From Pocillopora verrucosa (taxonomy: Eukaryota > Cnidaria > Anthozoa > Scleractinia > Pocilloporidae), in contig NC_089313.1 of NCBI RefSeq assembly GCF_036669915.1, positions 2,742,585-2,806,584 of the forward strand: a stretch of DNA of 64,000 nucleotides. The letters run 5' to 3'. A program made the position numbers and the translations under genes. The notes beneath the pieces were generated by a model, which saw only the letters and a program-made list of their open reading frames with translations, searched no databases and was not told the origin of the DNA. Numbering within the stretch: position 1 is the stretch's first letter; each line of letters opens with the position of its first letter. Shown piece by piece: positions 11,298-23,522 of this stretch.

Positions 11298-11887
11298 CTT
11301 AAAACTCCTGAAGAATATAAAAAACAACGGCCAGCTTTTACGCTCGAAAGTAGTTGTGACTTTCACTATGACTGCTGACCCAGATCAAAGGGACTTTGAA
11401 AGACGAGTATTCAATCTGTCTTAGTTGGATGGCATATTTCGTCATGAGTACTGGACCGTGAATGAGTCACGGATCTGCAAAATGGATTCAATAACCCCGC
11501 GCCCTAATGAAATGTATCTGAGAAGTTGATTTACTTTCAAGAGGTTAGACATGACCGCAACTTTGAGGCCGTGTTGAAATTGAATTATTTTTCATGGTTT
11601 ACTTTCGATACTGTGAGTATAAATGAACCTTTCCTTTGGGACTGCCTTTCATCCAAAGGACAATAGGACAATAACAAATCAAAAATAGCATCAAAGACAA
11701 AGAGTAACATTTACAGTTGTTGAAGTTCATGAATAGCTCATGAATAAATAGGTCATCTAATTCAGACACGTTTAATACCGCCTTTCAAAGCCTGTTTGAT
11801 CCGGGGCAGAATGTGAAAGTCAAAAACATTTTCCCTTCCATTGAGCGTGGAGCCAATTGTGTGCTAACATTCTTGAGGCGTTTAAAG
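11298..11887. promoter_or_regulatory. shared 5' flank between divergent PA-7TM genes
   Basis: About 590 bp separate the ATG of member 1 (minus) from the ATG of the plus-strand relic at 11888. The sequence matches the 5' flank of the type A pseudogene at 18052-18600, with landmarks 'GACTTTGAAAGACGA', 'GTACTGGACCGTGAA' (18 kb: GCACTGGACCGTGAA) and 'TCATGAATAGCTCATGAATAAATA'. It must hold the type A promoter(s). I see no clear TATA box. Confidence 0.5.
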
Positions 11888-12066
11888 ATGTCGAAAAAGT
11901 GGATAGTGATTGGAAGCTTTGTTTGCTTTGTTGTTTTACTTTCAGGATTATTCTTTGTCAGTCTCCGAGATGATGGCATCAGACTCGTTTACGAGATGAT
12001 TATGCTAACACGTCACCTGAAGAAAAATTATCATTCTCAGACATCCAGGTCGTGGTCTGCGGTTTA

Positions 12067-13479
12067 GAAGACACTTAGCTAGTATATAAGCCCCACAGCC
12101 TTAGGGCAGCTTCACTAATTACTTTTCTGAAGACATCAACAGCAAATTAGGTTAGCCAGAACTACAAGCACTAGGTCGTGTTCAAACCGAAACATATTTT
12201 GAATGGTTTATCTGACCTTCGTTAATATCACTATCTACTATCACTCTACTGCGACTGCTTTTCTTGAAGGTGTTTCCACCCAAAGACGCAAAACCAACGA
12301 TACCATCAAAGACAAAAATTCTAGTTTACGATTGTTACAGTGTCACCTTGTAAGGAAAATGAAGTCTAGAAAAATGTTGGCACCAGGAGAAGACATCTGT
12401 TATTTGCATACATTGTACAAATAAGACGATTTAATTAGCTGCCATTTCTAGCAAACAGTCTCTAATCTCTCTAAGTTCTAATTAACTCCTGTTTTAGTTC
12501 CAGCTTTTAGTGATTAAAACTAGAAACTTAGAGAGGCCTTTTTCAAACGTTCCGATACTTATAACGATGAGTCTCCAGAAGCAATCAGCCATAATTAATC
12601 GATTGTTATTCTCTTAACGTCTGCTTCTGAGGGAAACAGTTAGTTTTCTTTTGCCAGGGGTCTCAATATCCCCGAGACGAAGTCGAGGTAAACATTGAGA
12701 CCCGAGGGAAAACAAAACTAACTGTTTCTCGAGAGTTCAAGCCGGCATTAAGTGCTTTGTTATACATCCAGAGGACGAACATGGTAGACAAGAAAACGAT
12801 GAGCGTTCATAGCAGAGCATATTTATTTCTTGTAAACACTGCAGATGTACCTTTGACCTACCGTAATTTCGGAGTCCTTCAGCTCCACCAATTTTTTTTT
12901 TTTTTTCATTTCTTTCGATAAAAAGAAACGAGTTATTTTTCGACCACAGACCGTTCCACTGTGTTTTTCCAGAGCTAGTGGAGAAAAAAAAAAAATTTAC
13001 CTTAATACTGTCTGGAATCGCGCCGAAAAGTTCAAGGAGGGAGAGTTTAAAAAAATTACACGTATAATTACACCACCGGTCCCAGTCACATTCTAATCAT
13101 TTGAAAAACTTAGACGTTGATCGCATTCAATAAATGTATTCTCTTCGTGATTCAACTTTGACATCCTGTCCAAATTGTATCCCCAGCGGGATACATTGTA
13201 ATATAATCAGGCTCATGCGATTATAAATTAGCCAAAAACAGTCGTCTTGAGCAAGGGAAACATAAGGTGTCAAACAGCACAAATTGATCGAAATATGCAG
13301 TTTATCGTTGGTTATCAGAAAAACCGAATCTCATTTACACTATATTGTATTCGGATAATTGCCTTGAAGAGTCGGTTTTATCTGGGCCCGAAAATCACGC
13401 TTTTTTGACACAGACGAACGAACTTGACTGTTACGTGACTTTTTATCAGAAAGTTGAAGAGAGGTGATATAGCAACTGT
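12067..13479. other. unrelated sequence filling the PA-7TM relic
   Basis: There is no supported gene. It holds a foldback element at 12630-12733, long T and A tracts (12891-12906, 12984-12997) and otherwise unrecognised sequence. A 73-codon frame at 12203-12424 begins with ATG (12203) but has no recognisable features. Confidence 0.4.
12630..12733. mobile_element. foldback MITE
   Basis: Arms at about 12630-12672 and 12687-12733 are inverted copies. 'GGGAAACAGTTAGTTTTCTT' pairs with 'AAACAAAACTAACTGTTTCTC', and 'GGGTCTCAATAT' pairs with 'ACATTGAGACCC'. The loop is about 15 bp. There is no coding capacity, which is typical of small hairpin-forming non-autonomous elements. Confidence 0.7.
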
Positions 13480-14189
13480 AAGCAGTAGTTTACTGGCTGC
13501 TGCAAGCCGATTAGCGAGCTCATTGGTGAACTTCAGCGTAGCAGAAGTGGCTCTCTACTTTAATTGCGTGATCCTCGTAGCAGTAACAATTCCCGTGTGA
13601 ATATCCAGCGCAGGATTCTCCCACTTTCGATTTCATGAAGGAGAAGAAATTCTGGGATGACCTCAGATCTGACCCGAAAGGAAAAGCATTTTTTGAGTGT
13701 CTATCGCGGTCGCCTCTTCAAGCATTGTGTTTCCTTATGTACAGTCGGCTTGCCTGTGAGGCTACCTGGAGGGGTCATGCAAACTTTCCAAAGCTGATCC
13801 AAATTAAAGTGACTGGTTTGCATTGAAAATGATCTACTTTGTGCTTTGTGGAACCATATAACTCCACGGTTAACGAAGAGAATTGTCTTTTTAAAGGTCA
13901 ATTTAACTATTTTTCTATTTACAACACAATTAGTACAGTCTGTAATTGTCTTTGTATCATCATCCTTCTTAACAAGTACCAAGATGACACAAGTTTTGTG
14001 TTCTTCATTATTGCTTGTATGATTTGTGTTTATGTTGATAGTAACGTAGTGGCAGTACATTACTTTGCGCTGAATTCTCATGATAAGTTGACTGACGCAG
14101 CAGTAACTGCTTAAAGTTGCTTGGCAATATCTTTGTACCTAAGAGTTAAATAAATCAAAATAGTCTGGTTGCCCTTAGAATACGGAATC

Positions 14190-14254
14190 TTATTCAAGAA
14201 CGATTGAATAAATATCTGTATAACTGACGTCACGCACTCACGAACACCTTTAAA
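14190..14254 (+). promoter_or_regulatory. CRE-bearing promoter module, solo copy
   Basis: 'ATCTGTATAACTGACGTCACGCAC' followed by 'TCACGAACACC' matches the module found upstream of the GPCR genes. The palindrome TGACGTCA lies at 14225-14232. No GPCR follows; the sequence runs directly into an R2 head. It is therefore probably an orphaned promoter fragment. Confidence 0.55.
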
Positions 14255-16373
14255 AGAGCTGAAGTTTCGAGCTCGCCAGAGCGATTCAATCGCTCTGACG
14301 AAAGGCAACAACTCTAAATAAGATAAACATAAATACCCTTCCACAGACGCAGCACCACGGTTTCTTAAGAGACTTACCCCCTTTATTACGACTAGAAACC
14401 GTTGGTTTTCCAACCGAATTTTTTTGGAAAGGTGGTTAACGTGGAGAAGCAGAAGCAGCTAATTGTCACAAAGCTTTTTCCCGACATATGTAAGAAGCCG
14501 CTCCTGGTTTTCTTGTATGTGTTAAACAGAATGCGTGACACTTTATTTCAATCATCTGACTCTGATTAAGTAGAATCTAAAAATTGAAGCTGAAATTGTA
14601 ATTGTAAAGTATCTTTTGAGTATTCAAAGGCTTTTTTTTGATGTATAGATGAAAACAGAGGTTAAGTACGATTCTCGGTTCGGCATTGTCAAATCGGATT
14701 TTCCGATCGATGTTTCATTATGATCTACACGACGGCTCAACTGGGAGATATCAGCGTGATGTTCAGGAGATGTTTGTTATCAGATGGCATTTTGAAATAG
14801 TTCTCCCGAATTCTCTCTTTCGATTCCTTTTTTCACCTTCTCTCAGTCAAAACTTGTTTTTAACCTTTTTAACTCACACGTCAGTTTTAATAAAAAGGTT
14901 TTATTCGGTTGTTAGTCACATGTCCTCAAAGCTGCAATTATGCCTACTCTTGGGGTATTATATCAACAGAAAATAGTTCGTGTAAATTTATTAAGTGCCA
15001 TTATATCAAAGTCTGGAAACTTGAAATAGTAAATATGTTGGCACTTTATGTTTCACGTAAACTGAAGACAAACAAAGCTCAGTAAGGGTGGGAGTGCAAT
15101 AAATTGTATCAGAACAGACAGTGGAGCCATCAACAGTTTCATGGGGTACAATGACAAAAAACACATAACTTTTAATTCCGTCGAAATTAACAAAGATACA
15201 TTTTCTTTTACCAAAAGAGGCTAATCAGTAAGCAATCAATTGTAATATAATCATTACTTGACATCAGTCATAAAAATAAATGACATGTTGCTAAATTATT
15301 AAGATTTATAGTCAAAGGCTAACAATTCAAAGTCAAACTGAGAAAAAATAATAGGTTCTGATATAGAATATTCCTGTCACATTGCGACTGGTCTATCAGC
15401 ATTTTCTATGAAAGCTACCTCTATAACTTTATAAATGGGTAATTTTCACGGTTTTCTTATTCACAGTGAAATGATGAAAATTCTAAAGAGGGATACCATA
15501 TAATACCAAGATTACATATCCATCGTACATTCTACCAAAATAACTTCTACCAATTATTTAGTTGGTAAGCATTGCTCTCACATAAGACACTCACACAATT
15601 TAAAATATCATGATGCAAATAAAGAACAAAAAATTTATAAGACACAGTTTGTCCCAAGCACCATTTCTAACGATTCTAACACAATATTCCTATAATGTTT
15701 TCGACTTAATAGGAAAAAAAATTACTGAGTCAATTGTTTGATTATCGATGAAGAACAAGGTTCCAAACCAGCTTTGTGAGATTTTCTGAGGCATTTGTCT
15801 TCTATTTCAGGAAAACGTTTGAACTAAAGGATTCCATCTGGACTTACTGGTTTTCCATGTTGTGATAAAATCATTTGATGATATCAATCCTTACAAAAAT
15901 GTGATATTTCGGTACGTTGTTTAAAATTTCCGTCAAAAGCTAACATAGAAGAAATATACTACTGCTGGATAAGTTAATATATGAGTAATTTTCTCGATTA
16001 TCATTTACACATTTCAGTGAAATGTTGAAGATTCTAAATAGCGCCACCACGTATTACCAAGTTTACAAATCCTTTGTATATTTCACCAAAATTACCTATA
16101 CCAATTATTTGGTTGGTAACGGCACTGTTCTAAATTACAGCTGTTAACAGCTACTCAAAGAATTTCGATGCTCTTTTCTTGACGAGGCTGTACAAAAGTG
16201 GCATAACACTGCTCAATAACACGACTCAGTTTCGGAAAAGTTCTATTTTCTGGAAAGAACAATGGAATTTTTGGTCTAGCTCACGTTAAACTTTGTCACG
16301 TAGATTATTTGAAAACTGGTACTGAAGGATGGCAAGAGATTCTGCTTACCTAATCCCAATGAAAAACCGTGAC
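14255..16373. repeat. array module R2, copy 2 (3' flank of PA-7TM pseudogene 2)
   Basis: The R2 head, with its GAGCGATT hairpin, is contiguous here with the R2 body. The 1.9-kb TIR element that splits copy 1 is absent, so this copy shows the uninterrupted order. Short frames inside are not conserved. Confidence 0.75.
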
Positions 16374-18051
16374 TCACTTCTCTGACAGTCCCTCGAATAC
16401 AGACTCCTGTGGCTTCATAAGTTTGCGGATTATGTGCATTGAAGAACTGAAACTCAGGGTCAAAGTGAGGCCAAGTGCTGCAGTGCGAAGAGCAGTGAGT
16501 TTTAAGTTGTTCAGGGAGCCTTGATGATTGAAGGTGAAATAAAACACAGCTACTACGTCACTTTCAACATAAGCACAGATCATACACACACTGATGTAAA
16601 ACACATACCTTGTGACAACTTTGTGTTTGTTGAGGATGATTATAAAAAGAAAATTAGAAACCGTGCACATAACATTGCACACTGTAAAGTAGAAAAACTG
16701 CCAATCAACGTGTGAATTATTCCATATTTGTTTTTTGGACCCATACGTACAATACGGTATGATCACGCAAAGAACAAGCAAATACATGTTGGATGAAAAC
16801 CAATCACTTCTGATAACCTTTGAAAGGTTCGTTGAAACAGTCCAGGTTCTCTTGCAAGCAAACCTACTGTACATGAGAAAACTAAAGATTTGAACGACTA
16901 GCCAATATACAGTGACAAAGTACGATATCAGAGCCGCTGACTTTTCTGGCAGAAGAATATGATCCCAGAAATTATTTTGGCGCTTTTCTTCATTCTCATC
17001 AAATCGAAAAAAAGATAATCCCCCACTTGATATACCCACAGTGAGCGCTACCAGAGTGAGAACCACATAACCAAGACCAACTGGTAGGTGGCAAATAATT
17101 CTTCGAAAGACCCTCTTTAAACTTTGCACTGTAATTCTTAAACTACGCATGTTGTCACCTATTGTCAATTCACAATCAGTTCGAGTGTTACTCGTAGCGC
17201 AGTTTAGGGGTCGCAATTCACCTTCAATATACGCATTTGTCCCGAGTTGGAGATAATGTCTTCGACTCTCCTCAACTATTTCTTCGTTACCAGACTCCTC
17301 ATCAACTAGCGCCGTTGTCGCCCAACAGAGCTTTCTTTTTCGTCGGAGCCATTCCAATGTGATAATTGGACCCAAGAGAAACCAAAAGTAAAGTTTCTCC
17401 AAATACTTTGCCATCGTTTTGAGATCATGTGAGACTTCTGAAACTCTCACATGAACATCTTTATGGTCTGCAGCTGAAATATAGAATACATTTGAATCTT
17501 TTCGTTAAAGCGTGTTGAATTATGACAATGGTCGCCATAGACAACAGGAATTAGTAGCTTATCCGCCGTTTTTACGCTACAATTTCTCTCGAGCAGCCAT
17601 GGATTGGAAGAAAATATCATCATAGAGTATCCAGTGTGCTGCGCTTTTACTATTAGCTCGCACAACGAACATGTTGTGGCAAAATCCTCCTTTATCGCGA
17701 TAAGCACAATTTTGTTGACTTGAACTCCGAGCCTTCCCCACATCAACTAGTGATTGACAAGCATTGGCCAGTTTTGAAACTATTGCCAAGCCACTGAAAG
17801 TGAGATCTCGGTCCCCTTCCGTTGATAAAGCCTTCACAAAAGACTCCAATGACGGAGCGGCTTTAAATGAGTCAAATCCTTGTAAAGTGCAAACCATGTT
17901 CGGGTGTTTAGAGAACGATAAACTGCTATCAGATGACCCGTTCTCCTCAAGCTCAAGAACTGAATTAGGCTTGGTAATGACAACCCAAACACTAAACCGG
18001 AAAACTGCAAAAAAAAACAGAGCTTCCAATCACTATCCACATGTTCGACAT
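16374..18051 (-). pseudogene. PA-7TM member 2 (type A), multiply frameshifted
   Basis: Homology to the type A gene runs from ATG at 18051 (MSNMWIVIG) to the C-terminus (EGLSEK). The frame is broken at least three times: in a run of T after the signal peptide start (about 18010), in the PA-like region (about 17730, after VDVGKAR), and near 17450-17500 just before TM1. The last 358 codons (TM1 to TM7) are open and about as conserved as intact copies. They have a shorter TM2-TM3 extracellular loop. TM1 still reads LYFWFLLGPIITLEWL with RRKRKLC. It cannot make the full protein unless the breaks are assembly errors. The 3' half remaining clean suggests recent gene conversion there. Confidence 0.85.
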
Positions 18052-18990
18052 CTCAAAATGCCCGAAGAATATCAAAACACAGTTAGCTTTCACACTCGAA
18101 AGTAGTTGCGACTTTCACTGCTGATCCAGATCAAAGGGACTTTGAAAGACGAATATTCAATGTGTTTGAATTGGATGGCGTATTTCGTCCTGAGCACTGG
18201 ACCGTGAACGAGTTACGTATCTGCAAAGTGGATTCAGTTGATAAACCTGTATCTGAGAAGTTGATTTACTTTCAAAAGGTTAGACACGATCGCAATTTTA
18301 AGGCCGTGTCGAAATCGAATTATTTTTTATGGTTTACTTTCGATGCTATGAGTATAAACCTTTCGTTTGGGATCGCCTTTTTTAATTTCACCCAAAGGAC
18401 AATAGGAAAATAGGACAATAAAAAACCAAAAATAGAAGCATAGATTCCCTGACGAGGCCGTAGATGGGCGAGAGCTCGGAAAACTAAACCAAATTACCGT
18501 AGCATACCTAGCCTCACTTGATTTACACGTCTGACAAAAATATAATTTACGGTTGTTGAAGTTCATGAATAGCTCATGAATAAATACGCTTATCTAATTC
18601 AGACACATTAAATATCGTCTTTCAATGCCTGTTTGATCTGAGGCAGCATGTGAAAGTCGTAAACATTTTCTCTTCCATTTAGCGTGAAGCCAGCTCTGTA
18701 TCGAATAACGGGCAGTAGCAATAGACTTGCTTGATTGGAGATGTTGATGAATCAGAAGGAAAAGGAAAATGTCACTTATACAAGGCATTGAAATATATGT
18801 ATCATTAAGCGAATAACGAAGTGAATGCTCATTAATATGCTTTACAATTTGTTCACTGCAATGGAGGTCATAAAAATAAAATTAACACACCGCAAGAATA
18901 AGTAATTAATAATATTTTAGAGTTGCTCGGTAATACTTTTGTGTGTTAAAGTAAATTAGAATGAAAATAGTATGGCTGCCCTCAGAGTAT
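18052..18990. other. type A 5' flank and spacer
   Basis: 18052-18620 matches 11298-11800, the 5' flank of member 1. After that the sequence is unrecognised. No supported gene is present; the small frames here are not conserved in the duplicate region. Confidence 0.45.
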
Positions 18991-19340
18991 AGAATCTTAT
19001 TCAAGAAAAATTGTACAAAGATCTAAATAACTGACATCACGCACCCACGAACACTTAAGGTTGTCTGTCTGCGGTTCATTTCGTCTTTCCAATGCATACT
19101 TCAAATGCCGCCGTCTTCCAGTCCATTCGCTTTTCCTGATGTAATTCAAAACTAGCTCATATTACCAGTACGGAAGGACTTTACGTATGCTTACAATTAG
19201 CGAGTTTAAAAGAGCACAATTGTTTGAAAACTCGGCTGAGACAGATCGATCAACATCCCAAAGGAATGCGCCCCATGCAGGCGCCAGCTTAAAAGAATTC
19301 CTTGGATGAAGCTGTTGATCCTGCGAAGACGACAAGAGTC
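18991..19340 (+). promoter_or_regulatory. promoter and 5' leader of GPCR 1, CRE degraded
   Basis: The module upstream of the other two GPCR genes is present: 'GATCTAAATAACTGACATCACGCAC', 'CACGAACACTTAAGGTTGTC', 'TGTCTGCGGTTCATTTCG', 'ACTTTACGTATGCTTACAAT' and 'AAAAGAGCACAATTGTTTGA'. The CRE centre is changed to TGACATCA (19032-19039), where the other copies have TGACGTCA. The leader runs to the ATG at 19341. Confidence 0.6.
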
Positions 19341-20285
19341 ATGAATATCAGCGCAACATCAAATTCTTCTTTCGTCGACGGAAGGTTTTATCTATACACC
19401 CAGCTCGCCACAGGGATCTCCCTGGTGATTCTGTCGCCGATAACAGTCATTAGTAACCTCCTGTTATTACTGACTATTTACAAAAATCCTCTCAAATGCT
19501 TCCGCACACCAGCTTCGTATCTCATCATCGCTTTAGCCTGTGTTGATTTCACAACCGGTCTTGTTATCGAGCCTCTCTTCGTTACTTACCGCCTAGCATG
19601 TTATTTGAAATGGTCACTGTATCCAGGCCGATTATATGAAAGACTGCTAAGAACTGGAAGTTCTATTTCCACCGTAGGCCTCAACTTGTCATTCTTGCTC
19701 GTTCTCGCTCTCATTTGGTCACAGTTCCTTGCCATAACTCACCCACAACGTTACCGCTCGGCCATTACAACGCGCAGGATCCTCGTATTTGTTGGTGTCT
19801 CGATGCTGTACTTCACAGGTTTCACTCTTCTGCAATTCATCGGAGTCCCCCGAAGAAGCCTCCTTCAGATAGATCTCCATTTCCATGCCACAGTCATAAC
19901 AGTCTTGCTTTTCGTCGGTTCTGCTATACTTCTGAGGTCACTTCGCCGATTTGCCAAAGAATCTCGCCAAAATGAAGACGATGAAGGCTTGAGACAACTT
20001 ACGGTGGCAACTTTGCTTTTATCAGCAATACTAATAGCTTGCACACTTGCTCATATCATAACACTTAATATCTGGTTTTACACAGAACTGGAGACGCCAC
20101 AAGACACGCTTCATCTCTCCGCTACCATTACAATTGCAGACGAAATGTTATTTATTAAGGTAGCTTCTGACGCATTCGTTTACGCTTGGAGACTGCCATA
20201 CTACAGGAAGTCTCTGAAACTAGTGTTGACTCGTGCTAGGCAGCAAACTGGAAATGAAGCCACTGAAATGGTAACCATGGCCTGA
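19341..20285 (+). CDS. rhodopsin-class orphan GPCR 1
   Basis: An intronless frame of 314 residues. ATG at 19341 (MNISATSNSS) is the first ATG; the frame extends upstream only to a TTG. The N-terminus has N-glycosylation sites at N2 and N8. Class A landmarks: N39 (position 1.50) in TVISNLLLLL, D69 (2.50) in ALACVDF, TM3 at about 108-130 ending IWSQFLAITHP, and TM7 at about 268-284. Unusual points: the DRY triad is SQF (127-129), NPxxY is replaced by DAFVY (277-281), and TM6 lacks CWxP. The family resembles cnidarian-expanded orphan receptors with a YAWR tail after TM7. The short C-tail ends EMVTMA. Ligand unknown. It is more diverged from the other two copies than they are from each other. Confidence 0.88.
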   Translation: MNISATSNSSFVDGRFYLYTQLATGISLVILSPITVISNLLLLLTIYKNPLKCFRTPASYLIIALACVDFTTGLVIEPLFVTYRLACYLKWSLYPGRLYERLLRTGSSISTVGLNLSFLLVLALIWSQFLAITHPQRYRSAITTRRILVFVGVSMLYFTGFTLLQFIGVPRRSLLQIDLHFHATVITVLLFVGSAILLRSLRRFAKESRQNEDDEGLRQLTVATLLLSAILIACTLAHIITLNIWFYTELETPQDTLHLSATITIADEMLFIKVASDAFVYAWRLPYYRKSLKLVLTRARQQTGNEATEMVTMA

Positions 20286-20888
20286 TCATTACTTATTTTA
20301 GCCATAGTTATATTACCAGACACTTATTATGGCTTGCACTAAATCGGAGAACTAAGAATCATTGCAGACTGATATAAATTAAAGCTAGCCTGTAACAGCG
20401 AGAAACTAGCAATCCGTTCTTTTGCTCTAGTTAATGTGTCAGTTGTACTAAAGCCCCAACTGTAGAAACAATTACAGAAACCAGAGCAAGTAAATACGGT
20501 TCATGTCGATATTCTACCTCTGAGAAAGATGAGGATTGGAAACTGTTTTAGGCTATTGTGGTAACCTTTTACCGCACACGACTTTTATCGACTTTTACTC
20601 GAACTAAAAACTTTTCGACCCAACCTTTTTCATTCTGTTTTTTCCTGTTCTGATCATTTCATATCAAGATCCAATGTACAATCGGCAGTAAAGAAACAAT
20701 GAGATTATTTTACACTTTCTCTAAACAAAAGTCTGTAAGAAGAAGGCTGCATTACCCGATGGCAGGCCTTTCCAAACATTTCATTTTCTGAAAAAAAATT
20801 AGACCCAAACTTTTGACAACCTTACTGTCAAATCTCGTAATTGTTGCACCTTTTTGTGACGCACGTTTAAGATGGTAAACGTGACAAT
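20286..20888. other. GPCR 1 3' flank
   Basis: About the first 300 bp match the 3' flank of the other GPCR genes, including 'GACTTGCACT..ATCGGAGAACTAAGAATC' and 'GATATTCTACCTCTGAGAAAG'. The rest (about 20700-20880, 'ATTACCCGATGGCAGGC..') matches 33970-34140 just downstream of PA-7TM member 4. No gene is seen. Confidence 0.5.
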
Positions 20889-22543
20889 TCATTTCTCTAC
20901 CAGTCCCTCAAACAAGGACTCCTGTGGCTTCATAAGTTTGCGGATTATGTGCATTGAAGAACTGAAACTCAGGGTCAAAGTGAGGCCAAGTGCTGCAGTG
21001 CGAAGAGCAGTGAGTTTTAAGTTGTTCAGGGAGCCTTGATGATTGAGGGTGAAATAAAACACAGATTCTACGTCACTTTCAACATAGGCACAGATCATAC
21101 ACACACTGATGTAGAACACATACCTTGTGACAACTTTGTGTTTGTTGAAGATGAGCCATAAAATAGAAAAACTGCTGAGGGTAGGCGCTGATGGAACAGA
21201 ATGGTATGATTGGGCCTAAAACGAGCAAATATATGTTGGATGAAAACCAGTCACTTCGAATCAACTTTGAACCGTTTGTCAAAACGGTCCAAGTGCTCAC
21301 ACAACTAAACCTACTGTACTTGAAAAAACAAAAGATTTGAAACAATGGCCACCAGACGGCGAGAATATATGAAATCCGACGTCCTGAATATAATAAAGCG
21401 TTAGCCTTGTTGGGTACAAGTACGTTACAAACATTATCTAGCGTGACACTTTCTTGTTCATCAAAGCGGAAAAAAGACCATCCCCCACTTGATATACATA
21501 CAGGGAGCTCTGCCAGGGTGAGAAGTACGTAACCAAGACCAACTACGAGGTAGCGGATGCTTCTTCCAAATCTTCTTGCCACACAAACCATAATTCTGCC
21601 CATTGGTCAAATGTTACATCAGTGTCTGTGTCTATTGTTATGATAAGAGGTTGTGACTCACTTTCAATTTCCTCACCGGTGATGTCTTGTATGCTCTGTT
21701 CCTGACCCTCCTCAACTCTTGTCCCTAACCGCGCATTTTCCTCGTTGCCAGCTGCAGATTCGTCATGGACTTGTTGTGATATCGTCACACAACAGAGTTT
21801 CTTCTTTCGTCTGAGCCATTCCAGCGTGATAATTGGACCCAATAGAAACCAGTAGTAAAGTCTCTTTAGGTATTCTGCCATCTGACAGAGCTCATCAGAC
21901 CCTTGTTCAGTTTCTATGATATTTTCAACTGCTTTGTCTGCGGCTTTAAGAAAATCAGAGTCATTAATAACTTGGAAAGAGTGTGAAGTGGTGTACTTGA
22001 CACAAATCTGAACGAATACAATAGGAATCAATACCTCCTCTTGCGTGTGAGGTTTTGTTACATTTCTATCTGGTCCACAATATCCGTCGCCAAAATATGT
22101 CACCACAGAGTATCCAGCGTTCTGTGCATCAAGTGCTAGATCTCCACACGAAAATGTCGCTGTATCATCCTTAAGCGTGACGAGAGCGATTTTGTCGACA
22201 TGTATTCTTGACTTGCTTACACCAACTAGAGGTTGACGTGCATTGGCCAGTTTGGAAACCACTGCTAAGCCACTCAAGCGAGGATCTTGGTCCGCATCAG
22301 TTTTCGATGCTTGCAGAAACGATTCCAGCGAAGGACGATATTCATCTCCATTTGCAAGCCGTGGCGTAGAGAGACGGCAAACCTCTTTCGGGACGCTTGC
22401 GGACGACAAAGTTATTTTGCTATTAGGGAGGTATGAAGTGCACAAATTGACAGGGTCAAATTGAACAAAGGAAAAAAAACCAAGACGAGGGTCAGCAGAA
22501 TGAAGAAAAACGATCCGCCAATAACCAAGCATTTTCCAGACAT
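20889..22543 (-). pseudogene. PA-7TM member 3 (type B), frameshifted with a TM5-TM6 deletion
   Basis: Homology starts at ATG 22543 (MSGKCLVIGG) and ends at EGLVEK. The first shift is in an A-run near 22470 after the signal peptide. The open ectodomain frame then covers SLESFLQASKTDADQD and the PA-like core RIHVDKIALVT..FSCGDLALDAQNAGYSVVTYFG..LIPIVFV, and TM1 with RRKKKLC. A second shift lies near 21590 before TM2. A deletion near 21150 removes the TM5-to-TM6 connection (the ILNKHKVVTRY region is truncated) and changes frame again. The last 76 codons are intact. It is clearly inactive as a full protein. Confidence 0.85.
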
Positions 22544-23522
22544 GCTGACTATCAATGCAAAAGCGATATTATTCAAAACCTGCCCTTCTAGAAGGATACA
22601 CAGCGGAGGACTATCATTGTACCGCTGACCAAAAATCACAACAGACAAGTTCTTGAACATTTATCAACATCTCAATTATAGCTTTTTCATTTAGTATCAA
22701 ATGTGAACGGAGTCAGATCAAGTCAAACAAGTCTTGTACTACTGTGGACATCGCTTCTACTGTAATCAGCGCTTCGAATGCCGTTTACAAAAACAATACC
22801 TCAACTGCTGTAATCTAAACTCAGAGTTAGAATGAGGCTTATAGAGTGCTGCCTTAAAACAACGTAAAGCACATACTCTGCGACAAAATTATGCTTGTTG
22901 AGGATAACAGTACCGAGGAAATGGCGTACTCGAAATCATAAGCAAGATGATAAATTAGCAACTATTAATTAGAGTCTATTGACCCTTTACACCCTAACAT
23001 CAGAATCCATATCCTCCATACTCTTCTCTTAACATTCCCTTTGGTATTGATGAAGAGAATTCATTTAACAATCAAAACTTCTTAGGTTGACAATCGTTGC
23101 CTTTGTTCTCATGATCTTAATTAATGACTCAGCAGTACCACCGTAAGGTAAATGAGTGATTAGCATCTAATTTCTCCTTACAGTATCAACTTCAACAAAT
23201 AAAGGTGATGAAAATTAAGGAAATGATCACCAATTCAAGAAGTTTATGATTGCCACACAAATTCTCCTTGTCATCACCATAGGACCAATGTACAGATGTA
23301 AAAGGTTAAAAGATGGCAAGTGCATCATTAGGAAACAGGAAAACAATACAAGTGAAAAAGGAGTATTTTACACTAGCATTTCTAACACATGAAAACCTTC
23401 GAAAAGCAATAATTTCAGTTTTTCCCTATTTATTCTTTAATATTATTTGTATTAAAATCTTGGAGAGGGATACCTTATATTCCATTTAAAATACTTATTT
23501 AATTAAATTCTTGGATTGCCTT
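22544..23522. repeat. type B 5' flank plus module R0 with a PA-7TM TM7 relic
   Basis: 22544-22790 is the type B 5' flank, shared with 35797-36060 and 49139-49430. At 22800-22930 the minus strand reads ILNKHNFVAEYVLYVVL then SISLILTLSLDYSS and a stop. This is a diverged PA-7TM C-terminus with most of TM6 missing. The remainder ('TTAATTAGAGT', 'CTAATTTCTCCTTACAGT', 'GCCACACAAATTCTCCTTG') is the R0 repeat found again near 28, 36, 42, 50 and 63 kb. Confidence 0.65.

Larger units (their letters stand above)
11888..14113 (+). pseudogene. PA-7TM relic, plus strand, ectodomain and TM1 lost
   Basis: The N-terminus survives at 11888-12066: MSKKWIVIGSFVCFVV, close to type A members, then a stop. The C-terminal half survives at about 13480-14113. 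It contains a TM2 remnant (IPV, stop, ISSAGFSHFRF), then after a shift KKFWDDL, CFLMYSRLACEATW, PKLIQIK, IILLNKYQDD, and FIIACMICVYVDSNVVAV with YFALNS. These align in order with TM2-TM6 of the intact copies. Stops and frame changes are scattered, TM7 is missing, and about 1.4 kb of unrelated sequence (12067-13480, including a foldback element) replaces the ectodomain and TM1. The TM6 region is more diverged than any other copy, so this is an old, independent lineage. It is the only copy on this strand. Confidence 0.8.
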
